Source: JBNJGB01 sp051747385 (GTDB taxonomy: Bacteria; Myxococcota_A; UBA9042; PHBI01; JACKFB01). Taken from it: a stretch of 64,000 nucleotides of DNA. The notes below the pieces were generated by a model that saw nothing but the letters and a program-made list of their open reading frames with translations, ran no database searches and was not told where the DNA came from. Location: contig JBNJGB010000027.1 of NCBI GenBank assembly GCA_051747385.1, forward strand, positions 33,176 through 97,175. The letters run 5' to 3'. A program made the position numbers and the translations under genes. This document shows, one piece after another, positions 39,201-47,028 of this stretch; position 1 is the stretch's first letter; each line of letters opens with the position of its first letter.

Positions 39201-39676
39201 GCTCCGGTCAGCTCCTGTACGAGTTCGCCGAGAGCCTCTTCAACGCGGAGGTCCCGCCCGGCCTGACCCTCGAGGAGGAGGACATGTACCGCTTCGCCCT
39301 CGAGGACAGGGCCGCACCCATCCAGGAGAAGGCCCTGAAGGCGTTCACCCTGGCCCTGAAGCAGGCCCTCGACAAGGGCGTGTACAACGAGTGGTCGCGC
39401 CTGTCCGCGGAGTACGCGGCGAAGGTGAACCCGGACGAGTTCCCCATCTCCGAGTTCACGGTGGAGCCGAACAAGACCAAGGACACCCTGACCGCCACGA
39501 ACTTCATCCGCGTCATCCGTCGCGGCGACACGGTCGTCGACTTCAAGACCCAGCAAGAGAAGGACGACGCGGACGAAGACCAGGCGGAGCCCAAGCAGGC
39601 CGAGGACGGGGCGGACCCGGACGAGACCGACGACGCCGCCGCGGGCGAGGTCACGGAGGCGAAGGTCCATGAGTAG
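36206..39676 (+). CDS. Very large periplasmic TPR protein (AgmU/GltD-like)
   Basis: The 1156-residue protein has a signal peptide (LLATAPASAQ), then an acidic segment and TPR-type helices throughout. Repeats are recognisable as YYRKILREHPDYRRIDEVYY, AKQNYEKIIHNHANSPMYNY and AVAAYEQVIERYPKEDVAVQ. Near the end a DDADEDQAEPKQAEDG tail is highly acidic. Length and architecture fit the TPR scaffold AgmU (GltD) of Myxococcus, about 1200 residues as I recall. ATG 36206 has AGGAG nearby. It overlaps the next gene by eight bases, so the two are coupled. The 245-base gap before it contains no visible gene. Confidence 0.78.
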   Translation: MLPNRHRAHLALLALFATPLLATAPASAQTETEQPAPAEEAAPPADEGGDKELEGKDAFSLDQFEESQFDEEAKRLQAEMSKERQALIRDLEMLVNSDRPYSKKAEALFRLAEAHWQEAKYQYLLAREKYNDAWECFDEGRCSEEPEEPEEDYSVALDYYRKILREHPDYRRIDEVYYYLGRAALKGGKAREDIQLQKEGVKRLEDLVQKYPKSRFVAQAHLQLAEYFFETDSLFYAKQNYEKIIHNHANSPMYNYALYKLGWVYFNLVEFEKTIATFKKVIETIEKEGGKGKIEFRAQAMNDLVVAYSEVDNGWQLARDYFMDKLGEEETYKKLEKMAGLLVAKDRDVAAMELYRHLIDHGSTSPKVVEWWDAILEVQRKLGDEEGIEEVVNQFTEYFDHEGPWYTSNKDDEEVVSEADKLVANNLQYLANRYHRMAQKQEEKRQDSAHAYEKAGHYYAMFLDRFPNHEKSYVNNFYYAEILYSEMEDYASAAEQYEKVIAKDTKGKYVEDAALGVVYAIESLLVDKGLKEKATRGVQYEAKKEARDLKDEVERIPETPLHDLEERYIAAADTYVEILSENLKDPEWRKENPDRGEMIPEIMFIAAQTFYKHGKFPQAVERLMVIFELYPDHRMASVAVNLIIDAYAQAKRWTKIEQWARKLIKARNFKVKSREELEQMIAIAKTEHARDLTKQRKFDEAVAVQQDIVEEFGRKNEELASKALYNIGVIHESARRFPEAVAAYEQVIERYPKEDVAVQAQYDIGVLYENQTQFEKAAEAFMKMRQFKDEAEDKAADATRNAALIYEALQQYEKAHDVFERYVRTFRDADDVAKVAFHAADVLERKGTKDAYIDAAKAYEQIARRYGRNDDQYELRAYSAAGLAWKKADKERYRRKVERLLDRALRQWNRLTDDEESVEGLAGSTKAYAAHAALELAEYKYDDYAAMELKALDRGGDFDIDLLKKTLVDKAEALGEAQTAFDRVLAFKDPGMAAAAAFRSGQLLYEFAESLFNAEVPPGLTLEEEDMYRFALEDRAAPIQEKALKAFTLALKQALDKGVYNEWSRLSAEYAAKVNPDEFPISEFTVEPNKTKDTLTATNFIRVIRRGDTVVDFKTQQEKDDADEDQAEPKQAEDGADPDETDDAAAGEVTEAKVHE

Positions 39677-41333
39677 GAGCGACGTGATGCGCACGATTCG
39701 AGGCACCCTCGCCGCCTTCGCTGCGGCCGGGCTCCTGGCCGCCTGCGGCGGCTCGAGCCAGAGCGTGGAGCAGGACCGGGAGGCCACCGCGAAGGCCGAG
39801 GCCGAAGCCGAAGCCGCCGCGAAGGCCGAGGCCGAGGCCGAGGAGAAGGAGCGCGAGCGCCTGACGGACGACGACTTCGAGGTCCAGGTCATCGAGGAGG
39901 TGGAGGCGCCCACCTACCTCCCCGGGATCGACCGCGAGGCCCAGGACCAGTTCCGCGTCGGCGTGCTCGCCGCCCTGGACTCCCCGCCGCGCTACGAGCT
40001 GGCCGCGAAGAAGTTCCGGACCGCCATCGACTCGGACCCGAACTTCATGGAGGCCTACTTCAACCTGGGCCAGACCCTGGAGCGCATGGGGCGCCGTGAC
40101 GACGCCCTGGCCGTCTACCAGGAGGCCCTGGAGAAGAACCCCGACAACCCGTCGGCCACGGCCTACATCGCGAAGATCTACCTGGGCAAGGCCCGCCACG
40201 AGGGGCTGCTCGGCAACGAGCAGGAGTCGAAGAAGTGGTACGACGAGGCCAAGGGCCTCCTCGACCAGGTCATCGGCCAGGCCTCGGAGAACGAGGCGGT
40301 CAACAACGCCATGGCGCTGTACTACCTGGCCCAGGACGACCTGGACACGGCCGAGAAGTACGTGCGCGAGGTGCTGTACGTCGAGCCGACGAACGTGACG
40401 GCGCTCAACACCCGCGGCCTCATCAACCTGCGGCGCGGCGAGTACCTCATCGCGGAGTGGATCTTCAAGAACAAGGTCCTCGAGGAGGATCCCAACTCGA
40501 CGGAGGCCCTGACGAACCTAGGCTTCACCTACGTGAAGCTCGACAAGCGGCCCCTGGCGATGAAGTTCTTCGACAAGGCCCTGGCGCAGAATCCGGACAA
40601 CATGGAGGTCCGGATGAACATCGCCGCGATGCTCCTGGAGCACCTCAACTACGCCAAGGCCTACGAGCACTACACCACGGTCCGCGAGGCCCAGCCGCTG
40701 AACATCGAGGCCCACGAGGGCCAGTGCGACGCGGCGTACGGTCTGGGAGGCTCCGCCGAGGATCCCCCGGCCCAGTTCCAGGCGGCCATCGACTGCTACG
40801 TGGCGCTGCTCGAGCGGAAGCCGGAGCGCGTCGACCTCTACGCGCACATCGCCGAGACGTACCAGGAGAAGCTGCAGGACCTCGAGAAGGCCGTGGCCTA
40901 CTACGAGAAGTACGTCGACAAGGCCGATCTGACCCCCGAGGAGGAGAAGAAGGTCGCCGGCACCGTGAAGGTGCTGAAGGACATCATCTCCGAGGGCGGC
41001 ATGAATGCCATGATGGAGCCGGAGCCGGAGCCCGACGAGGGCGAGGGCGAGGGCGAGGGCGCCGAGGGTGAGGGCGCACAGGGCGGCGACGAGGCGACCG
41101 AGGCGCCGGCGGAGGAGGCTCCGATCGAGGAGGCCCCGGCCACCGAGACCGTCGAGGAGACCCCGACCGAAGAGGGTGAGGAAGCCGAGGAGCCCGAGGC
41201 CACGCCGACCGAGGCGCCCGCCGAGGAGCCGGAGACGGACAAGGCGACCGAGGAGGCCGGCGAGCAGGGCGCGGCGGAGCCTGTCACCGAGGGGGCCGAC
41301 GAGGCCCCCGCGGAAGAGGCCGTCACACGCTGA
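39669..41333 (+). CDS. TPR lipoprotein (AglT/GltE-like)
   Basis: The 554-residue protein has a lipobox LLAAC and an Ala/Glu/Lys coiled-coil region. Canonical TPRs follow from about 100 to 420 (AYFNLGQTLERMGRRDDALA, ALTNLGFTYVKLDKRPLAM, AIDCYVALLERKPERVDLY). A Glu/Ala/Pro low-complexity tail makes up the last 110 residues. Two starts are plausible: ATG 39669 after GGAGG, overlapping the upstream stop, or ATG 39687 after AGGAG. Either keeps the lipobox. In Myxococcus, AglT sits next to AgmU; the same order here supports the comparison. Confidence 0.8.
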   Translation: MSRSDVMRTIRGTLAAFAAAGLLAACGGSSQSVEQDREATAKAEAEAEAAAKAEAEAEEKERERLTDDDFEVQVIEEVEAPTYLPGIDREAQDQFRVGVLAALDSPPRYELAAKKFRTAIDSDPNFMEAYFNLGQTLERMGRRDDALAVYQEALEKNPDNPSATAYIAKIYLGKARHEGLLGNEQESKKWYDEAKGLLDQVIGQASENEAVNNAMALYYLAQDDLDTAEKYVREVLYVEPTNVTALNTRGLINLRRGEYLIAEWIFKNKVLEEDPNSTEALTNLGFTYVKLDKRPLAMKFFDKALAQNPDNMEVRMNIAAMLLEHLNYAKAYEHYTTVREAQPLNIEAHEGQCDAAYGLGGSAEDPPAQFQAAIDCYVALLERKPERVDLYAHIAETYQEKLQDLEKAVAYYEKYVDKADLTPEEEKKVAGTVKVLKDIISEGGMNAMMEPEPEPDEGEGEGEGAEGEGAQGGDEATEAPAEEAPIEEAPATETVEETPTEEGEEAEEPEATPTEAPAEEPETDKATEEAGEQGAAEPVTEGADEAPAEEAVTR

Positions 41334-41421
41334 GCAACCGCTCCGGGTGGACCGCAGCCTTGACGGCCAGGCCGCCCGGGGTCACCGTATCCCCCGACGC
41401 GTAGCTCACGGAGGAGTCGAG

Positions 41422-41670
41422 ATGAAGAAGCTGATGGCCGCCCTGCTGGTCGCGCTGTTCGCCCTGTCGGTCGCCGCCACCACGGCGTCGGCGAAGGACA
41501 AGGCCAAGTTCTACGACTTCTCCGATCAGCTCATCGACGGCGAGATCAAGAAGCCGACGGCGCTGTATACGGACTCCCGCTCCCAGGTGAAGTTCGATCG
41601 CCTGCTGAGCCTGAAGAAGAGCTTCATCAAGCCGCTTCTCCAGACCGCCAAGGAGCGCGTCTTCAAGTAG
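41422..41670 (+). CDS. Small exported protein, conserved-looking, possible GltF-like partner
   Basis: The 82-residue protein has a signal peptide (LSVAATTASA) and a basic mature part of about 58 residues containing YDFSDQLIDGEIKKPTALYT and FDRLLSLKKSFIKPL. GGAGGAG precedes the ATG. It is the last gene before the terminator and follows the TPR lipoprotein by 88 bases, so it belongs to the same unit. Small exported proteins with a LIDGE...DARE-type core occur in related bacteria. A link to the small Glt protein of Myxococcus is only a suggestion. Confidence 0.7.
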   Translation: MKKLMAALLVALFALSVAATTASAKDKAKFYDFSDQLIDGEIKKPTALYTDSRSQVKFDRLLSLKKSFIKPLLQTAKERVFK

Positions 41671-41698
41671 GGGACTCTCCCCCGAGATCGTTCGGAGG

Positions 41699-41730
41699 AG
41701 CCCGCTGCGTGCTGCGTAGCGGGCTTTTCT
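41699..41730 (+). terminator. Rho-independent terminator closing the TPR cluster
   Basis: AGCCCGCT (41699-41706) pairs with AGCGGGCT (41718-41725) around an 11-base loop and is followed by TTTCT. It lies 28 bases after the small gene. Confidence 0.85.
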
Positions 41731-41770
41731 GTGTGCCCCTCCCGGAGTCTCGGGACACCCGGCGGGGAGG

Positions 41771-41800
41771 TTGACGAGGGCGCGACGGGCCCACTAGAGT
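41771..41800 (+). promoter_or_regulatory. Promoter for the mrfA-mrfB-like operon
   Basis: TTGACG (41771-41776) and TAGAGT (41795-41800) are 18 bases apart, with the LexA-like box starting five bases after the -10. The gene starts at 41840. Confidence 0.6.
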
Positions 41801-41804
41801 CCGC

Positions 41805-41821
41805 CTGAATATGCGTTCAGG
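41805..41821 (+). promoter_or_regulatory. Strong candidate LexA box upstream of mrfA
   Basis: CTGAATATGCGTTCAGG fits the recalled Myxococcus LexA consensus at 16 of 17 positions and is nearly palindromic (CCTGAAT...GTTCAGG). It sits around the expected transcription start, where repressor would block initiation. Confidence 0.7.
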
Positions 41822-41839
41822 AACCCCGCCGGCGGCGCC

Positions 41840-44203
41840 ATGAGCACTCCCCTGTTTCCCAAGCGGAACCTCGACGACGTCCTCCACGGACTCCTCGAGG
41901 GGAAGTCCGCCCCCCACGTCACCGGGCACTTCACGCGCCCTTCGCGGGAGGCCGAGTTCGGGACGTTCCCCGAGGATCTCCACCCGCGCCTCCGGGAGGC
42001 CCTGCGACGCCGCGGGATCGAGCGCCCCTACCGGCACCAGGCCCGCGCCATCGAGGCCACCCTGGCCGGCCACCACGTGGTCCTCACCACGCCCACGGCC
42101 TCGGGCAAGACGCTCTGCTACAACGCGCCGGTGCTCGACCGCATCCTTCGGGAGCCGGACGCCAGGGCGCTGTACGTCTTCCCCACCAAGGCCCTGAGCC
42201 AGGACCAGTACACGGGGCTGCACGGCCTCATCGAGGCGGTGGGCGAGGACATCGGCACCCACACCTTCGACGGGGACACGCCGCCGGATGCCCGGCGGGC
42301 CGTCCGGGACCACGGGCAGGTGGTCATCACCAACCCGGACATGCTCCACGCGGGGATCCTCCCCCAGCACACCAAGTGGCTGAAGCTCTTCGAGAACCTC
42401 CGCTACGTGGTCATCGACGAGCTGCACACCTACCGGGGCATCTTCGGCAGCCACGTCTCGCACGTGCTGCGGCGCCTCCGGCGCATCTGCAACTTCTACG
42501 GCTCGGACCCGCAGTTCGTGTGCTGCTCGGCCACCATCGCCAACCCGATGCAGCTCGCGAAGACGCTGACGGGCCTGGACTTCACGCCCGTGGAGCGCTC
42601 CGGCGCGCCCGTCGGCGAGCACCACCTGGTGTGCTACAATCCGCCGGTCGTCAACCGCCAGCTCGGGATCCGGGCGGGGGTGGTGAAGACGAGCTTTCGC
42701 CTGGCCGCCGACCTCATCAAGTCGGGCGTGTCCACCATCGTGTTCGCCGGCAGCCGTCTCCACGTGGAGGTCATCCTCAAGTACCTCCGCGAGGACCTGG
42801 CCCGGAACCAGCTCTCTCCGGACCTGGTCCAGGGCTATCGGGGCGGCTACCTGCCGCTGCACCGGCGCCGCATCGAGGCGGGGCTCCGTAGCGGCGCCGT
42901 CCAGGGTGTCGTGGCCACGAACGCGCTGGAGCTGGGCATCGACATCGGCAGCCTGCAGGCCTGCATCATCGCCGGCTATCCGGGCTCCATCGCCAGCCTG
43001 TGGCAGCAGAGCGGCCGCGCAGGGCGCCGCTCGGACAAGGCGCTCACCGTCTGGGTGGCGCGGTCGTCGGCCCTGGACCAGTACCTGGTCTCCCACCCGG
43101 ATACCCTGATGGGAAGCTCTCCGGAGCACGCCCGGGCCAACCCGCGGAACCTCTTCGTGCTGGTGGACCACGCCAAGTGCGCGGCCTTCGAGCTTCCCTT
43201 CGAGCCCGGCGAGTCCTACGGCGACCTCTCCGCCGACGAGACGCGGGAGGTGCTGGAGTACCTGGAGAGCCACGGCGTGCTGCACGAGAGCGCCGGCCGC
43301 TATCACTGGACGGAGCGGGTCTTCCCGGCCCACCAGGTGAAGCTCCGCGGCCTGCCCGAGGAGAACTTCGTCGTCGTCGAGATGCCCATGGACCGGGTCC
43401 TGGCCGAGGTGGACTTCCGCAGCGCCCACACGACGCTCCACGAGCACGCCATCTACAACCTGGACAGCGAGCAGTACCAGGTGGAGCGCCTGGACTACGA
43501 CAACCACAAGGCCTACGTGCGCAAGGTGGAGCCCGACTACTACACCACCGCGCTCACCTACACGCGGGTGTCGGTCCTGGACGAGGAGGACGTCCGCCAG
43601 GGCGCCGGCGTCTCCATGGCCCACGGAGAGGTCCTGGTGAGCCGGAAGGTGACCGGCTTCAAGAAGATCCGCTTCCACACGGGCGAGAACGTGGGCTACG
43701 GCGACGTGTTCCTGCCCGACCTGGAGATGCACACCACGGCGTTCTGGTTCACGCTGCCGGACGACGCCCTGGCCTCCCTGCCCTTCGACCGCGAGGCGGC
43801 CGTCGACGGCCTCGTCGGCCTCTGCCACGCCCTGCACACGACGGCGACGGTGACGCTCATGTGCGCCGGCGGGGACCTCGGGCGGGCGGTCGGGGATCGG
43901 AGCGCCGGCGTCTTCGTGCCCCTCGAGTCCATGCCCGGACAGCCCGGCCCGGACGAACCGGGCTCGGACTTCTCGCCTACGGTGTTCCTGTACGACAGCA
44001 TGCCGGGTGGCGTCGGCCTGGCCGACGAGCTCCACAAGCGCTTCCACGAGATCCTGCCGCGGGCCCTCGACCTGCTGCGACGCTGCCGGTGCGGGGGCAG
44101 AGGCTGCCCGGCCTGCCTGGGCGCCCTGCCCCACTACGACGGGCAGGCGCGGGAGGCCGCCCTGGCCCTCGGCGAGCGGCTGATGCGCGTCGCCGGCCCG
44201 TGA
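41840..44203 (+). CDS. mrfA: MrfA-family DNA repair helicase (YprA/Hrq1-like)
   Basis: The 787-residue SF2 helicase has Walker A TPTASGKT (84-91), a DELH Walker B near 193, the SAT motif CCSATIANP, motif V-like VVATNALELGIDIG and motif VI QQSGRAGRR. The C-terminus has the DUF1998 region with a cysteine cluster, CRCGGRGCPACLG, as in MrfA of Bacillus, which repairs mitomycin C damage together with the exonuclease MrfB. The next gene overlaps by four bases (GTGA) and encodes an MrfB-like exonuclease, confirming the pair. Regulation by LexA is suggested by the box at 41805. Confidence 0.92.
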   Translation: MSTPLFPKRNLDDVLHGLLEGKSAPHVTGHFTRPSREAEFGTFPEDLHPRLREALRRRGIERPYRHQARAIEATLAGHHVVLTTPTASGKTLCYNAPVLDRILREPDARALYVFPTKALSQDQYTGLHGLIEAVGEDIGTHTFDGDTPPDARRAVRDHGQVVITNPDMLHAGILPQHTKWLKLFENLRYVVIDELHTYRGIFGSHVSHVLRRLRRICNFYGSDPQFVCCSATIANPMQLAKTLTGLDFTPVERSGAPVGEHHLVCYNPPVVNRQLGIRAGVVKTSFRLAADLIKSGVSTIVFAGSRLHVEVILKYLREDLARNQLSPDLVQGYRGGYLPLHRRRIEAGLRSGAVQGVVATNALELGIDIGSLQACIIAGYPGSIASLWQQSGRAGRRSDKALTVWVARSSALDQYLVSHPDTLMGSSPEHARANPRNLFVLVDHAKCAAFELPFEPGESYGDLSADETREVLEYLESHGVLHESAGRYHWTERVFPAHQVKLRGLPEENFVVVEMPMDRVLAEVDFRSAHTTLHEHAIYNLDSEQYQVERLDYDNHKAYVRKVEPDYYTTALTYTRVSVLDEEDVRQGAGVSMAHGEVLVSRKVTGFKKIRFHTGENVGYGDVFLPDLEMHTTAFWFTLPDDALASLPFDREAAVDGLVGLCHALHTTATVTLMCAGGDLGRAVGDRSAGVFVPLESMPGQPGPDEPGSDFSPTVFLYDSMPGGVGLADELHKRFHEILPRALDLLRRCRCGGRGCPACLGALPHYDGQAREAALALGERLMRVAGP

Positions 44204-45501
44204 AGTCCCTGGGCGACCGCCTCCGGCGCACCGTCGGGGACGCCCCGCCCGAGCCGGAGGCGCCCCCGGAGACCGCGCCCGGGCTGAAGGAGGCCCTCGA
44301 CCGGTACGACCACCTCCGGCGGCACGCCGCGAGCGGCGCCGGCCCGGGAGACGAGTCCCGCACCCTCGAGGAGGCCATCGGCGGCTGCGCCGAGGCCACC
44401 CCGCACGGCGCCGCCTGGGTCGTCGACACCCGCGTCCCCCTGACCGACCACCACGGCAGCCGGCGCCTCGGGGCCTTCTACGAGCGCGCCATGGACCACC
44501 TGCCCGCCCTGGTCGCCGACCCCCGCTTGGACGACCGGGTCTCGGGCGAGGCGCTCTTCCTGGACATCGAGTCCAGCGGACTGGACCACGGCGCGGGCAC
44601 CCACGCCTTCCTGGTGGGCCTGGGCTACCGGGAGGACGACCACTTCGTGGTGCGACAGCTCCTGCTCCGCGAGCCGGGCGAGGAGCAGGCCCTCCTCCAG
44701 CTCCTCGTGGAGCGCCTGGACGAGCACCCGCTGCTCGTGTCCTTCAACGGCAAGAGCTTCGACCTGACGGTGCTGCAGACGCGCCTCGTCATGCAGCGCT
44801 TCTACTCGCGGCGGGACTGCGACCTGAAGCTGCGGCCCCACCTCGACCTGCTCCACCTGAGCCGGAACCTCTACCGGGATCGCTGGCCGGACACGCGGCT
44901 GGGGACGCTGGAGCAGGAGGTGCTGGGTTTCGAGCGGGAGGGGGACATCCCGGGCCACATGGTCCCGAGCTGCTGGTTCCACTGGCTGCGCACCGGGGAC
45001 GCGGGACCGCTGGCGGGGGTGATGCTCCACAACCTCCACGACGTCCTGTCCATGGTCACCCTGGCAGACCGGGTCCTGGTGGAGGGCGAGCCCGCACCCG
45101 ACCCCACCCGGGCGCCGCGGGTGACGGTAAACTTGGCGCGCCTCCTCGCCCGCCGGAAGGATCCGGAGGGCGCCTTCCGCGTGCTGGAGCCGCTGCTGGA
45201 CGAGGACGTGCTCACCGTGGCGGGCGACGACCTGGGCCGGGAAGCCCTCCTCCTCGCCGCCACCGTCGCCCGGCGCACCCGGCGCACGGGCGCCCAGCGC
45301 CGCGCCCTGGAGCGCCTCGTGGCGCACCTTCCGGACGATCCGGAGGCCCTCACCGCCCTGGCCATCGTCGAGGAGCGCGCCCGGCGCCTGGAGGAGGCCC
45401 TGGACCTCGCCATCCGCGCGCAGCGCGTGGCCCCCGGCCCGGACGCCGACAAGCGCGTGGCCCGGCTGGAGAAACGCCTGGGCATCGCGTCGCAGGCGTA
45501 G
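44200..45501 (+). CDS. mrfB: MrfB-like DEDD exonuclease (YprB family)
   Basis: The 433-residue protein has an RNase-H-like DEDD nuclease core: LFLDIESSGLD, SFNGKSFDLTVL and LHNLHDVLSM hold the expected acidic residues and the histidine. The C-terminal 110 residues are helical repeats (VNLARLLARRKDPEGA), which resemble TPRs. YprB homologues act with YprA in mitomycin-C repair in Bacillus. It starts at GTG 44200, whose last base overlaps the mrfA stop. The pairing makes the function assignment strong. Confidence 0.88.
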   Translation: MKSLGDRLRRTVGDAPPEPEAPPETAPGLKEALDRYDHLRRHAASGAGPGDESRTLEEAIGGCAEATPHGAAWVVDTRVPLTDHHGSRRLGAFYERAMDHLPALVADPRLDDRVSGEALFLDIESSGLDHGAGTHAFLVGLGYREDDHFVVRQLLLREPGEEQALLQLLVERLDEHPLLVSFNGKSFDLTVLQTRLVMQRFYSRRDCDLKLRPHLDLLHLSRNLYRDRWPDTRLGTLEQEVLGFEREGDIPGHMVPSCWFHWLRTGDAGPLAGVMLHNLHDVLSMVTLADRVLVEGEPAPDPTRAPRVTVNLARLLARRKDPEGAFRVLEPLLDEDVLTVAGDDLGREALLLAATVARRTRRTGAQRRALERLVAHLPDDPEALTALAIVEERARRLEEALDLAIRAQRVAPGPDADKRVARLEKRLGIASQA

Positions 45502-45802
45502 CCGGTGGGTTCGCGCCAAGGCGCGAATGTGCAGAGGGCGCGAGGAGCGTCCGAAGAAGTGAAAAGCAAGTAGGCTTGACCCCGCGGTCCCAAGTGAGCG
45601 CTTCGAGTCCACGATCGCGTCCGAAGCCGTCCACCCGAGTTCCGCCACCGCAATCGTCACCTCCTGGGATGAGGTCGTGGCCCCTCACCAGCGTCCGAGA
45701 TCGCATCTCATGGCAACCATGCCACCTGGTCGCCCGCGACCAGCTCCAGCTCGGAGACCTGGCCATCGTGTAACTGCCGCCCGGTCCTGCTAGCCTGGAG
45801 CC
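45502..45802. other. Intergenic region before the MNT-HEPN pair
   Basis: It opens with TTCGCGCCAAGGCGCGAA, a member of the CGCCAAGG-type repeat family also found at 21800. It then carries the AGTAGGCTTGACCCC motif (45559-45583). The remaining 220 bases hold no supportable reading frame or promoter that I can identify. Confidence 0.6.
45559..45583 (+). repeat. AGTAGGCTTGACCCC direct repeat, copy 1
   Basis: GTGAAAAGCAAGTAGGCTTG followed by ACCCC. The 15-base core is identical to copy 2 at 46942-46972 and similar to copy 3 at 58158-58184. Copies 1 and 2 lie in the same orientation on either side of the MNT-HEPN genes. Confidence 0.8.
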
Positions 45803-46156
45803 ATGGACGTCGATCCCCGCCAGACCCTGGAGCACCTGCGGCGCCGAGAGCACGTCCGCCGGGAGGCTGGTGTCGCGCGAGCACGCCGCTTGTCTGAGCC
45901 GCTGGAGACAGCCGCGGAGCGACTGCGAAGTCGGTATGGCGCCCGGGAGGTGTTCCTCTTCGGCTCGGTGGCGCGCGGAGAGGTTCGGGCGGGATCGGAC
46001 GTGGATCTCGCGACGAGGGGGCTCGCGCCGGAGCGTTACTTCGACGCGTTGGCCGACCTGATGAGGCTGTTTGGGGGACCCGTGGATCTGGTTCGATTGG
46101 AGGAAGCTCCTCGGAGCCTGGTCGAACGCGTAGAGGCGGAGGGCAAGACGCTATGA
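45803..46156 (+). CDS. mntA: MNT-family nucleotidyltransferase antitoxin
   Basis: The 117-residue protein has the minimal nucleotidyltransferase motif VFLFGSVARGEVRAGSDVDLA (GS, then DxD). MNT proteins act as antitoxins by adding AMP to HEPN toxins. The next gene overlaps by four bases (ATGA), the usual arrangement. The N-terminal 45 residues are a helical extension not seen in the smallest family members. A promoter was not identified. Confidence 0.85.
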   Translation: MDVDPRQTLEHLRRREHVRREAGVARARRLSEPLETAAERLRSRYGAREVFLFGSVARGEVRAGSDVDLATRGLAPERYFDALADLMRLFGGPVDLVRLEEAPRSLVERVEAEGKTL

Positions 46157-46647
46157 GCACGTTGGTCGTCCGCCTTCAGCGTCTCCGCTCGGAGATCGCT
46201 TCGGATCGCCGGGCCTTCGAGCGCCAGGTCGACGCCTTGCGCACTCTCGACCTCACGGTGCCGGACTCGCCGGAGCTCGCCGCTGCCGCGGTGGCGCTGC
46301 ATCACGCCTACGGGGCCGTCGAGGCCATCCTCTCCCGCGTGAGCCAGACCCTCGAAGGGGAGATCCCCTCCGGTCCGGATTGGCACGTCGCGTTGCTCCG
46401 GGGCATGACCCTGGACATCGAGAGCGTGCGACCGGCGCTCCTGGAGCAAGAGACCGCCGATCTCGCGCATATGCTCCTCGGCTTCCGCCACTTCTTCCGG
46501 CACGCCTACGCGGTGGCGTTGGACGGCCGTCGGCTGGAGGACCTCCGAGAAGATGCCGAGCGGTTGAAGCCACTGCTCGTCCGGGATCTGGAACGCTTCG
46601 ACGCCCACCTGCGCCAGGTCATCGAACTCGCCGGGGACACCGAGTAG
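46153..46647 (+). CDS. hepT: HEPN-family RNase toxin
   Basis: The 164-residue all-helical protein carries the HEPN signature as RHFFRHAYAV (R-x4-H-like, near residue 115), preceded by AHMLLGF. This is the putative RNase site of HepT toxins. A single catalytic motif is present and not obviously mutated. Its start overlaps the antitoxin stop, and the pair is flanked by direct repeats. Confidence 0.83.
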   Translation: MSTLVVRLQRLRSEIASDRRAFERQVDALRTLDLTVPDSPELAAAAVALHHAYGAVEAILSRVSQTLEGEIPSGPDWHVALLRGMTLDIESVRPALLEQETADLAHMLLGFRHFFRHAYAVALDGRRLEDLREDAERLKPLLVRDLERFDAHLRQVIELAGDTE

Positions 46648-47028
46648 CGACAGCGCCAGGGTGTCCAAGCGCTCCCCGGCCCCCGCGTGGCGATCCTTCG
46701 CCACCGGCGCGACGAATACGAGGTCGAGCCCCCACTCCCACCTGGCGCCCCGGGGTCGTCGCACAGGACCAGGAACTCGAACCCGCGCGACTCCCAGCGA
46801 GGCGCTCAAAGCGCCGATGTCGCCGTCGTGTCAGGGTCGAGATGAGCGACTACCCCCGCGATCCCGGCAGGCCCCCGAAGTCACCGGCAGCACAAGGCGG
46901 ACCCTCCAGGTGACTGGCATTGGGGCTGGTTCCCGCCCGGAAGTAAAATGTGAAGTGAGTAGGCTTGACCCCACGGGCGACCCCGCGGGCCGGTGGACGG
47001 CGCAAGGACCCTGTCCTAGATTCGGTGC
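46648..47028. other. Intergenic region after the toxin gene
   Basis: The 381 bases contain no convincing gene. The only notable feature is copy 2 of the AGTAGGCTTGACCCC repeat at 46942-46972, 57 bases before the next gene. Confidence 0.55.
46942..46972 (+). repeat. AGTAGGCTTGACCCC direct repeat, copy 2
   Basis: AGTAAAATGTGAAGTGAGTA followed by GGCTTGACCCC. It is in the same orientation as copy 1 and closes a 1.4-kb segment containing exactly the toxin-antitoxin pair. Confidence 0.8.

Noticed and set aside
36095..39913. 1272-residue minus-strand reading opposite the large TPR gene
   Set aside because: Antisense shadow with hydrophobic low-complexity composition; the plus strand has a signal peptide and TPRs.
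46765..46800. GAACTCGAACCCGCGCGACT, resembling a tRNA T-arm
   Set aside because: No acceptor stem, D-arm or anticodon arm can be folded around it.
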